Below are positions 25,991 through 35,354 of a stretch of 64,000 bases of DNA, piece by piece (the stretch's first letter is position 1; every line of letters starts with the position of its first letter). The stretch lies in NCBI RefSeq assembly GCF_016587375.1, contig NZ_BNJG01000001.1:124001-188000 (forward strand), in the 5' to 3' direction. The notes beneath the pieces are model-generated. The model was not told the origin of the DNA, did not search any database, and was given only the letters and a program-made list of their open reading frames with translations. Origin of the DNA: Ktedonobacter robiniae. Its GTDB lineage: Bacteria > Chloroflexota > Ktedonobacteria > Ktedonobacterales > Ktedonobacteraceae. The position numbers and the translations under genes were made by a program.

Positions 25991-27598
25991 ATGGCTATTC
26001 TTGACTCACGTATAGATACGACCAGCTCCGAGTATCAGGAGAATACACAGGCCTTCCAACAACTGCTTGAGCAATTGCAACAATCAGTTCAGGCCGTACA
26101 GCAGGGCGGTGGCGAGGACGCGGTGGCCAAGCACCGCAAGCGCAAGAAACTCCTCCCTCGCGAGCGCATCGAACTCCTCTGTGATCCCGATACCCCTTTT
26201 CTTGAGTTCAGCCCCCTGGCGGCCTGGGATATGTATGAGAACGAGGCTCCATCTGCAGGCATCGTTACAGGCATTGGCGTGGTTGAAGGACAGGAATGCG
26301 TCATCGTCGCCAATGACGCCACGGTCAAGGGCGGCACCTATTTTCCCATGACGGTGAAGAAGCACCTGCGCGCCCAGGAGATCGCCGAACAGAATCACCT
26401 GCCCTGTATCTACCTGGTTGACTCGGGTGGAGCTTATCTCCCCTTGCAGGCCGAGGTCTTTCCCGACCGTGACCACTTCGGGCGCATCTTCTATAACCAG
26501 GCACGCATGTCGAGCCAGCGCATCCCACAGATCGCGGTGGTCATGGGTTCCTGTACCGCTGGCGGGGCCTACGTCCCGGCTATGAGCGATGAGACCATCA
26601 TTGTGCGTGGCAATGGTACGATCTTTCTGGGAGGCCCTCCCCTGGTCAAGGCGGCGACCGGCGAAGAGGTCAGCGCGGAAGACCTGGGCGGTGCAGATGT
26701 CCATTGTCGCACCTCGGGCGTGACCGATCACTATGCCATGAATGATGAACACGCCCTGGCCATCTGCCGTAGCATCGTCTCGCACCTCAATCAGCGCAGG
26801 TATCTCCCCTGGGAGGTTCGCCCACCTCGCCCACCTCGCTATGACGCTAATGAGCTCCTAGGGCTGGTGCCACGTGATCCACGCAAGAGCTATGATGTAC
26901 GCGAAGTCATTGCCCGCCTGGTCGATGACAGCGATTTTCACGAGTTTAAAGAGCTCTACGGTACGACGCTGGTGTGTGGCTTCGCGCGCCTGATGGGCTA
27001 TCCGGTGGGCATCATCGCCAATAACGGCATCCTCTTCTCCGAGAGCGCCCTCAAGGGCACGCACTTTATTGAGCTATGCGCGCAGCGCCAGACGCCGCTA
27101 ATCTTCCTGCAAAACATTACTGGCTTTATGGTTGGGCGCCAGTATGAGAACGGCGGCATCGCTAAAGATGGCGCCAAGATGGTTATGGCGGTCGCCAACG
27201 CACCCGTCCCACGCTTTACGGTGATTATTGGTGGCTCGTTTGGTGCCGGCAACTATGGGATGAGTGGGCGTGCCTATTCCCCTCGCCAGCTCTGGATGTG
27301 GCCCAATGCACGCATTTCGGTTATGGGTGGTTTGCAGGCCGCGACTGTGCTGGCAACAGTACGCAAAGAGGGTCTCGCGGCACGCGGCAAGAGTATGACG
27401 TCCGAGGAAGAGGCAGCCTTTATGCAGCCCATTCTCGATAAATACGAGGAAGAGGGTAATCCCTACTACAGTACGGCGCGCCTCTGGGACGATGGCATCA
27501 TCGATCCTCGCGACACGCGCAAGGTGCTGGCGCTTGGAATCGCAGCCTCGCTCAATGCGCCACTACCCGAGACACCCTTCGGCGTCTTCCGCATGTAG
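25991..27598 (+). CDS. mccB: Methylcrotonyl-CoA carboxylase, carboxyltransferase (beta) subunit
   Basis: Biotin-dependent acyl-CoA carboxyltransferase, 535 residues, exactly the usual length of MCC beta. ATG 25991 follows AGAGGAA. The N-terminal crotonase-like half has [40 protein letters not shown] and [20 protein letters not shown]; oxyanion-hole glycines are in [15 protein letters not shown]. The C-terminal half has [20 protein letters not shown] and [16 protein letters not shown]. The segment [15 protein letters not shown] and the [13 protein letters not shown] region favour methylcrotonyl-CoA over propionyl- or geranyl-CoA, which is inference. The biotin carboxylase partner is at 29620, with corA and an enoyl-CoA hydratase between. 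Confidence 0.92.
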   Translation: MAILDSRIDTTSSEYQENTQAFQQLLEQLQQSVQAVQQGGGEDAVAKHRKRKKLLPRERIELLCDPDTPFLEFSPLAAWDMYENEAPSAGIVTGIGVVEGQECVIVANDATVKGGTYFPMTVKKHLRAQEIAEQNHLPCIYLVDSGGAYLPLQAEVFPDRDHFGRIFYNQARMSSQRIPQIAVVMGSCTAGGAYVPAMSDETIIVRGNGTIFLGGPPLVKAATGEEVSAEDLGGADVHCRTSGVTDHYAMNDEHALAICRSIVSHLNQRRYLPWEVRPPRPPRYDANELLGLVPRDPRKSYDVREVIARLVDDSDFHEFKELYGTTLVCGFARLMGYPVGIIANNGILFSESALKGTHFIELCAQRQTPLIFLQNITGFMVGRQYENGGIAKDGAKMVMAVANAPVPRFTVIIGGSFGAGNYGMSGRAYSPRQLWMWPNARISVMGGLQAATVLATVRKEGLAARGKSMTSEEEAAFMQPILDKYEEEGNPYYSTARLWDDGIIDPRDTRKVLALGIAASLNAPLPETPFGVFRM

Positions 27599-27780
27599 CC
27601 AGATGACAACGCGTAGCGAGCTAGCGCCCCTGATCTGGCGGGTTGTGCCTGCCCCTGAGAGATGACATATAGAACAAAAGGACGGCTCCCTCGACGTCCT
27701 GGCGTTCTTATGTGTATCATTTCTGTAGCGCTTTCACGCCTATCAAGGCAGGCCAACACCCAAACAGGAAAGGATTATCC

Positions 27781-28764
27781 ATGATCCGAGGCACATATTG
27801 CGATAAAAAGCAGCAGACCTTCCATTCCATTACTGACCTCAATGAGCTGAGCCAATTCAAAGACAATGATGACATCTTCCTCTGGGTTGACTTGCAGGAC
27901 CCCACAAAGGAGGAATTGGCTAAACTGGGAGTGGAGTTCCAACTCCACCCACTCGCGCTTGAGGATGCCACTCATGAGCACCAGCGGCCAAAAATTGAGG
28001 AATACGATAACTTCTACTTCGTCGTCTTTTACGCGGCCCATCTTGAGGCAGAGACAGGCGAGCTTGACTTGCGCGAGATCGATATCTTTCTGAACAAGCA
28101 TTACCTGCTTACGGTACACGAAAAACCTATTGAGGATCTCAAAGAGATTCAATTGCGCTGGACACGCAACGTGCAACAATTACACTGGGGAACGGGTATT
28201 CTCCTCTACTCTTTTCTCGATACCCTGGTCGATGACTATTTCCCGGTTGTTGATGCCCTGGTTGACCAGACAGAGGAAATTGAAGATCAGCTCTATATCC
28301 AGCGAGGCCAGTTACGCGAACGCGATACAGCCCTCAAGCTCTTGACGCTGCGCAAGAAATTCCTGGCACTGCGACGCGTGGTCACACCTCAGCGAGATAT
28401 TCTTAATGTGTTGACGAATCACGATAGTTCGATCTTCGATGAACGCATCAACATCTATTTTCGCGATATCTACGACCATATCACGCGCCTGGCCGATACA
28501 GTTGATCTGTATCGTGATCAGTTAAGCAGCACGATGGATGCCAATCTGACCGTGGCCTCAAATGAACTAAATAAAGTCATGCGCACCATGACGGCTGCCT
28601 CGATCATTTTGATGGTAGATGCCCTGATCCCTGGCATCTACGGCATGAACTTTGAGAACATCCCTGAGTTAAAATGGGAGTATGGCTACTTTGCCGTCCT
28701 TTTTCTTATGCTTGGACTCACTATTGGACTGATCGTTGTCTTTCGCCGACTCAGGTGGTTCTAA
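27781..28764 (+). CDS. corA: CorA-family magnesium/cobalt transporter
   Basis: A pentameric divalent-cation channel, 327 residues from ATG 27781 (AGGAAAGGA site). A large cytoplasmic domain (1-265) has WVDLQDPTKEEL and LEDATHEHQRPKIEEYDNFY; a long stalk helix follows. Two C-terminal helices flank the signature YGMNFENIPELKWEYGYF; the first is ASIILMVDALIPGIYGMN. The last residues are basic (FRRLRWF), cytoplasmic as in CorA. It lies inside the leucine-degradation block, 182 bp after mccB and 13 bp before the enoyl-CoA hydratase. A transporter here is unexpected but is clearly on the same transcript direction. Confidence 0.94.
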   Translation: MIRGTYCDKKQQTFHSITDLNELSQFKDNDDIFLWVDLQDPTKEELAKLGVEFQLHPLALEDATHEHQRPKIEEYDNFYFVVFYAAHLEAETGELDLREIDIFLNKHYLLTVHEKPIEDLKEIQLRWTRNVQQLHWGTGILLYSFLDTLVDDYFPVVDALVDQTEEIEDQLYIQRGQLRERDTALKLLTLRKKFLALRRVVTPQRDILNVLTNHDSSIFDERINIYFRDIYDHITRLADTVDLYRDQLSSTMDANLTVASNELNKVMRTMTAASIILMVDALIPGIYGMNFENIPELKWEYGYFAVLFLMLGLTIGLIVVFRRLRWF

Positions 28765-28777
28765 CGCAGGAGAGACT

Positions 28778-29578
28778 ATGCTAGACTATCAACATCTGAC
28801 GATTACCTATACTCATCAGGATCGCGTAGCTCGGGTGGCGCTCAATCGGCCAGAGGTTCGTAATGCCTTCAATACGCAGACGATGCAAGAGCTGGTGCGA
28901 GCCTTCCAGACCCTGGGAATGGATGATCGCCTGCACGCTATCGTGCTTACAGGCTCGGGCAGCGTCTTCTGCGCTGGCGCGGATGTCAGCATGATGCAGC
29001 AGAGCGTTCATTATACCGAGGAGCAAAATCTGGAGGAAGCGCTCTTTCTCTCAGACCTCTTACATACTATCAATACATGTCCCTGCACCGTCATCGGGCG
29101 CGTCAATGGCGCCGCGATGGGGGGTGGAGTGGGCCTCATCGCGGTCTGCGATATTGTTATCGCCACGCAGACCGCCCGCTTTGGCCTAAGCGAGGTCAAG
29201 CTGGGCATCGCGCCCGCGGCCATCTCGCCCTATGTCATGCGCAAAATCGGCGAGAGCCAGGCCCGCGCCCTCTTCATGACTGGTGAGCGCTTTGACGCCG
29301 AGCGCGCACAACGTATCGGCCTGGTACATACCATAGCGCCCACCGAGGAGTTAGACGAGGCGCTGGAGAAAACCCTCGCTGAGCTCTTAACCAGCGCCCC
29401 TCAGGCGGCGCGCGTCTGTAAAATGCTGGCGCTGAGCGTGGGTACAATGCCACATGATGAGGCGCGCCGCTTGACGGCGGCAACTATCGCCAAGCTACGC
29501 GTCAGCCCCGAGGGGCAGGAGGGTCTGCGCTCCTTCCTGGAGAAACGTCGACCCAACTGGATTACCTCCGCCAACTAA
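28778..29578 (+). CDS. Enoyl-CoA hydratase/isomerase family, probable methylglutaconyl-CoA hydratase
   Basis: A crotonase-fold enzyme of 266 residues. ATG 28778 follows GGAGAG, 13 bp after corA. Motifs: ALNRPEVRNAFNTQTMQEL, the first oxyanion loop SVFCAGADVSMM, the second GRVNGAAMGGGVGLIAVCDIVIA and FGLSEVKLGIAPAAISPYV. A Glu in SEVKLGIAP aligns with a catalytic Glu of hydratases. Placed between the two methylcrotonyl-CoA carboxylase subunits, it most likely hydrates 3-methylglutaconyl-CoA to HMG-CoA, the substrate of the HMG-CoA lyase at 21525. The family alone does not prove that substrate. Confidence 0.88.
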   Translation: MLDYQHLTITYTHQDRVARVALNRPEVRNAFNTQTMQELVRAFQTLGMDDRLHAIVLTGSGSVFCAGADVSMMQQSVHYTEEQNLEEALFLSDLLHTINTCPCTVIGRVNGAAMGGGVGLIAVCDIVIATQTARFGLSEVKLGIAPAAISPYVMRKIGESQARALFMTGERFDAERAQRIGLVHTIAPTEELDEALEKTLAELLTSAPQAARVCKMLALSVGTMPHDEARRLTAATIAKLRVSPEGQEGLRSFLEKRRPNWITSAN

Positions 29579-29619
29579 AACCTTGTCATACATGCACTAC
29601 AACGACGTGGGAAAAGCAT

Positions 29620-31644
29620 ATGTTTAAGAAGATTCTCATCGCCAACCGTGGCGAGATCGCCGTTCGCATCCAGGCTACCTGCCGCGAGATGGGTATCCGC
29701 ACTGTTGCTATCTACTCTGATGTCGACCGCCAGGCTCGCCATGTCCGTGAGGCTGATGAGGCCTATCGCCTGGGTCCCGCCCCCGCGAGCGAGAGCTATC
29801 TGCGCGGAGATATCATCCTGGAGATCGCGCGCCAATGTGGCGCCGAGGCCATCCATCCCGGGTACGGCTTCCTTTCAGAGAATGCCGATTTCGCCGAAGC
29901 ATGCGAGCAAACCGGGATTGTCTTTATTGGTCCGCCAGCCTCCGCTATGCGCCTGATGGGCTCAAAAATCGCAGCCAAACAGATCGCTGAGCGTGTTGGA
30001 GCGCCTGTAGTTCCAGGCTATAACGGAGAACGCCAGGATGCAGACGCCCTCCTGGCGGAGGCCGAGCGCATCGGTTTTCCGCTGCTCATCAAGGCTTCGG
30101 CAGGCGGTGGTGGCAAAGGCATGCGCGTGGTAAACTCCCTCCAGGAGCTGCCAGAACAACTGGCGGGCGCCCAACGCGAGGCCGGGGCAGCCTTCGGCGA
30201 TGACACCGTCTTCCTGGAACGCCTGATACTGCACCCCCGCCACGTTGAAATCCAGGTCCTGGGCGATAAATATGGCACCCTGATCTATCTGGGTGAGCGC
30301 GAATGCTCTATTCAGCGCCGCCACCAGAAGATTGTCGAGGAGAGCCCGTCAGTAGCACTTACCCCCAGACTACGTGCCGAGATGGGGGAGGCCGCCGTGC
30401 GCATCGCCTCGGCCGCGGGCTATGTCAACGCGGGCACGCTGGAGTTTATGCTCGACGACGATGGCAACTTCTACTTCCTGGAGATGAATACGCGCCTACA
30501 AGTCGAGCACCCGGTTACAGAACTGGTAACGGGGCTAGACCTGGTGCGCCACCAGCTCCTAATCGCCTCTGGCGAGCCACTCGCCTTTACGCAAGAGCAG
30601 ATTACGACTCGGGGACATGCCATCGAGGTCCGCCTCTACGCGGAAGACCCACAGCAACAATTCCTGCCCTCAACCGGCACTGTGGAGTTCTTTGCTCCCC
30701 CGCAGGGGCCAGGTATCCGCGTTGATAGCGGAGTGGAGCCTGGCGATGAGGTTACCCAGTACTACGATCCTATGCTGGCCAAGCTCATCGTCTATGGCGA
30801 ACATCGCCTCGCCACCCTGGAGCGCCTGAGTAGTGCCCTTGAGCAGACAGCCCTCCTGGGTGTGACTACTAATCTGTCGCTGCTGCAAAAGATCAGTACC
30901 AATACCGCCTTTCGCGAGGGGCAGACGCATACCAGCTTCCTCGATGAGCAAGACATGCTTGCCCCTACGGTCCCGGAGCCACTCCCAGCCGAAGTTCTGA
31001 TCATAGCCGCGCTTGCCGATCTTGCGCCCGCGCTCTCCTCAACGCCCACTCTTACGGGCACATCCCCATGGCAGAGCCTGGGTCCCTGGCGCATGCCAGG
31101 TGGCAGCTATACACGGACCTACCTTTCTACAGAGCAGCGTCATACCATCACACTAACTCCGCTTTGGGATACAATAGAGGGCAGGCATACTTTCGCCCAG
31201 TCGCAGAACTGGCGGGTAAGTATCGATGACGACCCACAGGAGCACATCAGTTGCCTGACACTCTCGGCTCATAGCTATCTGCTCACACGCGCGGGACAAC
31301 AAAGTAAACTCGCGGCCCTGCGCAAAGGAGAGGAGACGCTGATCGCTTATCGCGGAGAGAGCTACATGCTTGAAGGGCGGCGCGCTCCCGATATTGCCAC
31401 CACGGCCCAAGGCAGTGGACAGGGGAATGCGCAAAAGACCCTGAAAGCTCCCATGGCAGGAACCCTGGTCAAAATCCAGGTGCATTCAGGCGAGCAAGTA
31501 GAGGCCCACCAGGTGCTGGCGGTCTTAAGCGCGATGAAGATGGAACACTCGATTATCGCCCCCTACGCCGGTCGCGTACAACGCATCAATTACCAGGAGG
31601 GCGCGGTTGTGCCAGGAGGAGCCGTCATTATTGAAATTGAATAA
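29620..31644 (+). CDS. mccA: Methylcrotonyl-CoA carboxylase, biotin carboxylase/biotin carrier (alpha) subunit
   Basis: A 674-residue biotin-dependent carboxylase subunit. Biotin carboxylase domain (1-450): FKKILIANRGEIAVRIQATC, the ATP loop KASAGGGGKGMRVV, EERECSIQRRHQKIVEE-type motif (GERECSIQRRHQKIVEESP) and EMNTRLQVEHPVTEL. A central region (about 490-590) has the beta-barrel seen in 3-methylcrotonyl/propionyl-CoA carboxylases. The biotinyl domain (about 600-674) has the lysine in LSAMKMEHSI. It carboxylates biotin with ATP and bicarbonate and hands it to the beta subunit at 25991. It lies 41 bp after the hydratase and 22 bp before the dehydrogenase. Confidence 0.93.
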   Translation: MFKKILIANRGEIAVRIQATCREMGIRTVAIYSDVDRQARHVREADEAYRLGPAPASESYLRGDIILEIARQCGAEAIHPGYGFLSENADFAEACEQTGIVFIGPPASAMRLMGSKIAAKQIAERVGAPVVPGYNGERQDADALLAEAERIGFPLLIKASAGGGGKGMRVVNSLQELPEQLAGAQREAGAAFGDDTVFLERLILHPRHVEIQVLGDKYGTLIYLGERECSIQRRHQKIVEESPSVALTPRLRAEMGEAAVRIASAAGYVNAGTLEFMLDDDGNFYFLEMNTRLQVEHPVTELVTGLDLVRHQLLIASGEPLAFTQEQITTRGHAIEVRLYAEDPQQQFLPSTGTVEFFAPPQGPGIRVDSGVEPGDEVTQYYDPMLAKLIVYGEHRLATLERLSSALEQTALLGVTTNLSLLQKISTNTAFREGQTHTSFLDEQDMLAPTVPEPLPAEVLIIAALADLAPALSSTPTLTGTSPWQSLGPWRMPGGSYTRTYLSTEQRHTITLTPLWDTIEGRHTFAQSQNWRVSIDDDPQEHISCLTLSAHSYLLTRAGQQSKLAALRKGEETLIAYRGESYMLEGRRAPDIATTAQGSGQGNAQKTLKAPMAGTLVKIQVHSGEQVEAHQVLAVLSAMKMEHSIIAPYAGRVQRINYQEGAVVPGGAVIIEIE

Positions 31645-31666
31645 AGCGCAGGAAGGAATAGACGCT

Positions 31667-32572
31667 ATGCAAGTCGGCTTCATTGGTATCGGTGTCATGG
31701 GGCGCCCCATGGTCCTCAATCTTCTCAAAAACGGGCACGAGGTGACCATTTTCGCGCGCCATCCTGAGAAAGCAGATGTCCAGGAGGCTTTGCAGGCCGG
31801 AGCCAAACAGGCCCCCTCACCGCGAGCCGTAGCCATGGCCTCCGAGATCGTCATTACAATGGTCACCAACTCCCCCGATGTCGAGGCGGTTGTCGCCGGT
31901 CCCCAGGGCGTGTTCGAAGGGGCGCGTAAGGGATTAATCGTGATTGATATGAGCACCATCTCACCCAGCATGACACGCAAATTGCATGCCCAGGCTGGTG
32001 AGCGAGGAGTTCACTTCCTCGATGCACCGGTCAGCGGTGGATCCCAGGGCGCGGTCAATGGTACGCTCTCGATCATGGTAGGTGGCGAAGAGGAGATCTT
32101 TGAGAAGGCGCGCCCGGTTCTTGAGGCCATGGGCAAGAAGGAGAATATTTTCTATGTCGGCCCCAGTGGCGCGGGCGAGATAGTGAAGATCGTCAACAAT
32201 ATCCTTTGTGGTACCATTGCCGCCTCTATCGCCGAGGCCTTTGTCCTGGGTGTCAAAGCTGGCGCAGATGTCGATATGATGGCAAAGGTCGTTGGCGTCA
32301 GCAGTGGCGCGAGCTGGCAGCTCGCAAACCAGTTCCCCATGCGCGCCTTCAACGGCAGCTTCCAGCCCGGCTTTATGACCGACCTGCTGCATAAAGACCT
32401 GGGCCTGGCACTCGACCTGGCCTCTGAGAATCAGACACCCGTGGCCATGACCGCGATTGCGCGCCAGCTCTACGAAATGACCCGCGCCTCCGGGCATGGA
32501 CGCGATGATTATACCGCGCTCATGCAGGTCCTGGAAGAGATGGCCGGCGTCGAGGTTCGTAGTAAACAATAG
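31667..32572 (+). CDS. mmsB: 3-hydroxyisobutyrate dehydrogenase family
   Basis: An NAD(P)-dependent beta-hydroxyacid dehydrogenase, 301 residues. ATG 31667 follows AGGAAGGA. Rossmann motif GFIGIGVMGRPMVLNLLKNG (residues about 4-23), substrate-binding DAPVSGGSQGAVNGTLSIMV (about 121-140) and catalytic Lys region GSGEIVKIVNN-type (GAGEIVKIVNNILCG, about 169-183) are clear. A valine-degradation role is suggested by its place after the leucine genes. Related enzymes act on tartronate semialdehyde or glyoxylate, so the substrate is inferred. The stop codon touches a 37-bp hairpin. Confidence 0.88.
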   Translation: MQVGFIGIGVMGRPMVLNLLKNGHEVTIFARHPEKADVQEALQAGAKQAPSPRAVAMASEIVITMVTNSPDVEAVVAGPQGVFEGARKGLIVIDMSTISPSMTRKLHAQAGERGVHFLDAPVSGGSQGAVNGTLSIMVGGEEEIFEKARPVLEAMGKKENIFYVGPSGAGEIVKIVNNILCGTIAASIAEAFVLGVKAGADVDMMAKVVGVSSGASWQLANQFPMRAFNGSFQPGFMTDLLHKDLGLALDLASENQTPVAMTAIARQLYEMTRASGHGRDDYTALMQVLEEMAGVEVRSKQ

Positions 32573-32647
32573 TTAACATAGTGGGAGATAGTGTGGCCCC
32601 TGGCAGCCTGAGGCTGCCAGGGGCCACACTATCTCCCACTATGTTAA
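32573..32647. terminator. 37-bp perfect hairpin spanning two convergent stop codons
   Basis: Left arm 32573-32609, single-base loop G, right arm 32611-32647, all 37 pairs matched. The dehydrogenase stop (32570-32572) is directly next to the left arm and the minus-strand protease stop (32644-32646) is inside the right arm. The apex CCCCTGGCAGCC resembles the hairpins at 8740 and 39445. There is no T-run. Confidence 0.85.
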
Positions 32648-33771
32648 TTCACAACAAGCATGCCCTGAGCGATTGACATGCCCAGGAAGAGCACCGCCGC
32701 GAGGCCAAAGTAGAGCACAGAGATGAGGATGCGCGTCGATATCGGGACCGTATAGAACGCCTTCATCTGTGGGCTATTGGAGCGAAAACGCGCAGAAAAG
32801 AGCTGGGAGCCTGCTATTATCAGGATCAAGACTAGCCAGAGCGAGAAGTTCCCGTGCATCCACTCCCAGACCTCGAAGCCCAGCAAGAGAATAAAGCCCG
32901 CAATCCAGATGCGACGGTCGACCGCACCCAGGATACGCCCTCCATCAAAGGGCACCACCGGGATCAAGTTGAGCAGGTTGATAAAGAAACCAAAGTAGGC
33001 CAGGGCCATCCAGATGTTACGCGGATCGGGCTGTATCTCAGCAATAGCCAGGCAGACGCCCGCCGAGATCGCGCCCGCGATGGGACCACCAATGCTGATC
33101 TCAGCATCGTCCTTGGCATTCGTCGGCAGGCGTTGCAGAAGCGTCATCGCGCCAAAGAACGGCACAAAGACAATTCCGCCCACCGGCATGCCTTTGAGCT
33201 TGAGAATCAAGGCATGTCCAAGCTCATGAATAAACAAAAGCGCCACGATGCCCACCGCGAACTGCCAGCCAAAAACGATAGAGTACAGGCCAATGGTGAT
33301 GAGGGCCGAGAAGCCTGCCCAACCGAACTTGAGCAATATCGCCAGACCCTTGAACTTGAGTAACCAGGAAAACAGCGCCACAATACCTGTGCCGATGCCA
33401 GCCAGGCCACCTCGCTTCTTTTTTCCACCCTCGGCACTGCCACGCCTAGCCGCCTCTTGTTGCTCTACGCCCACATCCGTGGTGTATCCCTCCAGGCTCT
33501 GTGGCCCCCGGTACGCACCTGTGACTTCAGGCTGGACAGAAACAAGTTGCTGTTCCTTCGCGGCATAGGGGTTATAAACCTGGTAAGGACTATAAGACGA
33601 TGTGGAGGCGCTAGCAGCCTGCTCGGGATAGATCTTGTCGGCCTCTTCCCTGGGAGATGGCGCATAAAAACCAGGCTGCATATACTGTTTCGGCTCCTGC
33701 TCCTCCTCGTTCTCCTGGCCGCCAAACTCCCTGTAAGTATATTCAAAGGGATTATTTCTGTCTTCGTTCAC
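32644..33771 (-). CDS. Site-2-type (M50) membrane metalloprotease
   Basis: A polytopic intramembrane zinc protease, 375 residues from GTG 33771, which follows GAGG; longer starts up to 33810 are possible. A polar, Tyr/Pro/Gln-rich cytoplasmic N-terminus of about 125 residues ends GGKKKRGG. Helices follow: LLKFGWAGFSALITIGLYSI, then FAVGIVALLFIHELGHALIL with the catalytic HELGH, and LINLIPVVPFDGGR-type motif (LLNLIPVVPFDGGRI) with the third zinc ligand Asp. More helices end at the C-terminus. No PDZ domain is seen. Such proteases cleave anti-sigma factors or other membrane regulators; no candidate substrate is adjacent. Confidence 0.9.
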   Translation of the reverse strand: MNEDRNNPFEYTYREFGGQENEEEQEPKQYMQPGFYAPSPREEADKIYPEQAASASTSSYSPYQVYNPYAAKEQQLVSVQPEVTGAYRGPQSLEGYTTDVGVEQQEAARRGSAEGGKKKRGGLAGIGTGIVALFSWLLKFKGLAILLKFGWAGFSALITIGLYSIVFGWQFAVGIVALLFIHELGHALILKLKGMPVGGIVFVPFFGAMTLLQRLPTNAKDDAEISIGGPIAGAISAGVCLAIAEIQPDPRNIWMALAYFGFFINLLNLIPVVPFDGGRILGAVDRRIWIAGFILLLGFEVWEWMHGNFSLWLVLILIIAGSQLFSARFRSNSPQMKAFYTVPISTRILISVLYFGLAAVLFLGMSIAQGMLVVN

Positions 33772-33878
33772 GCAATGGCCTCGATTCTGCGCTGCATCGC
33801 GCATACACACATCTCATACTATAGATAACAACGTCCAATTTCTCTCTGCTATTCCAGAAAGTGGCCTCTACACCGGAC

Positions 33879-35210
33879 TTAACCGGAAAAAGCTGGAAGG
33901 ATATAATTTGTGGTCAGCCAGAGTATGACTAAAAGCGAGATCAGAATAACGGTCGCCCAGGAGATGATATTAAACACCACCCCATTGACACGTCGCCCCA
34001 TCAATCGTCGCTTGTTGACTAACAGGATAATAAACACCAGGAGGATCGGCAGCATGGCCGCGTTCAATCCCTGCAAGAAGACCAGTACCTGGATGATGGG
34101 AAGGCCCGGGATCAGCGTTACCAGTACCCCCAGGATAATCAGACCTGTAAAGATGCTTTGAAAGACGGGCGCCTCGTTAAAGCTCCGCGAGACGCCTCGC
34201 TCAAAACCAAAGGCTTCACAGATACCGTAGGCGGTCGAGAGCGGTAGGACCGCTGCGGCAAGCAGGGAGGCACCAAAGAGGCCAATGCCAAAGAGGAGCG
34301 TCGCGTAGGGGCCGGCAAAAGCCTTCAGGGCCAGGGCCGCATCCAGCGCTGTCTCAACTGATTGATGGTGCGGATAGAGGGTCGCGCCGGTCACGACAAC
34401 CACAAAGATCGCGATGAGGACCGCGAAAATAGTCCCACTATAGACATCCAATTGCTCATAGAAGTACTCGCCCGCATGTATCCCTTTATCTGCGACCGAG
34501 GCCTGGACAAAAAACTGCATATAAGGGCTAATCGTCGTACCCACCAGGGCCACTGCGGCCAGGAGGTATTTCTGATTACCAGTAATTGAAGGGAAAACAA
34601 TCTGCCTTCCAACCTCGCTCCAGTCTGGATGGGCAGCGAACGCAGCCGGGATGTAGGCCAGAAATCCGAGGGACATAAACAAAAAGATAATTTCAACGCG
34701 GCGATAGGACCCCTTGATCACCAGCCACCAGAGCACCAGGGCGGTTAACGGCACAACGATATACACCAGGGGGGTATGCACATCACCCGTGAATACCTGG
34801 ACGCTCATCGCGATACCCATAAATTCGGAGATGGTGACGCCCGTATTCGCCACCAGCAGAGCCAGCATGGCCAGGGCCGCCCACCTGACCCCAAACTGCT
34901 CACGTATCAGGTCCGCCAAACCCTTGCCCGTGACAGCCCCCATACGCGCACACATTTCCTGCACAATCGCCAGGCAAAAGCCCGCTATGACGAGTGCCCA
35001 GAGTAGTCCATAGCCAAAGTCGGCGCCCGCAGTCGAAAAGGTCGCGATACCACCGGCATCGTTTCCTGCGTTCGCGGCGATGAGTCCTGGCCCCAGGACG
35101 GTAAAAAGCTTTAGGAGCGGCGATGTGCGGCTGATACGAAACCGTGAACGTCGCTTCGGCTCACCGCGCTCCCGCACGGCTATTTTTGTCTTTTGGCGCT
35201 TTGTATCCAT
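33879..35210 (-). CDS. Nramp-family (SLC11-like) transporter with altered metal-site motifs
   Basis: An 11-12-helix transporter of 443 residues. The fold is Nramp-like: FTVLGPGLIAANAGNDAGGI in helix 1, EMCARMGAVTGKGLADLIRE after helix 2/3, GVTISEFMGIA, and GTTISPYMQFFVQASVADKG in helix 6. Classical Mn2+/Fe2+ Nramps have DPGN in helix 1 and MPH in helix 6; here these are NAGN and ISP. So the ion is uncertain; divergent groups such as the Mg2+-transporting relatives are alternatives. A basic tail precedes helix 1. It stands alone, 107 bp upstream of the protease gene on the same strand. Confidence 0.87.
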   Translation of the reverse strand: MDTKRQKTKIAVRERGEPKRRSRFRISRTSPLLKLFTVLGPGLIAANAGNDAGGIATFSTAGADFGYGLLWALVIAGFCLAIVQEMCARMGAVTGKGLADLIREQFGVRWAALAMLALLVANTGVTISEFMGIAMSVQVFTGDVHTPLVYIVVPLTALVLWWLVIKGSYRRVEIIFLFMSLGFLAYIPAAFAAHPDWSEVGRQIVFPSITGNQKYLLAAVALVGTTISPYMQFFVQASVADKGIHAGEYFYEQLDVYSGTIFAVLIAIFVVVVTGATLYPHHQSVETALDAALALKAFAGPYATLLFGIGLFGASLLAAAVLPLSTAYGICEAFGFERGVSRSFNEAPVFQSIFTGLIILGVLVTLIPGLPIIQVLVFLQGLNAAMLPILLVFIILLVNKRRLMGRRVNGVVFNIISWATVILISLLVILWLTTNYILPAFSG

Positions 35211-35354
35211 AGGCCCATACCCAGGGGGAGCAAGATGGACACTTGCTCCCCTGACCTTTCCCGATCCTTATTCTTTCATGGCTCTGATCATAGCATGCAG
35301 GATATGCTCTTACAAGAGACGTATGCTGCATGCCAGTAGCCCAATGGTAATAAT

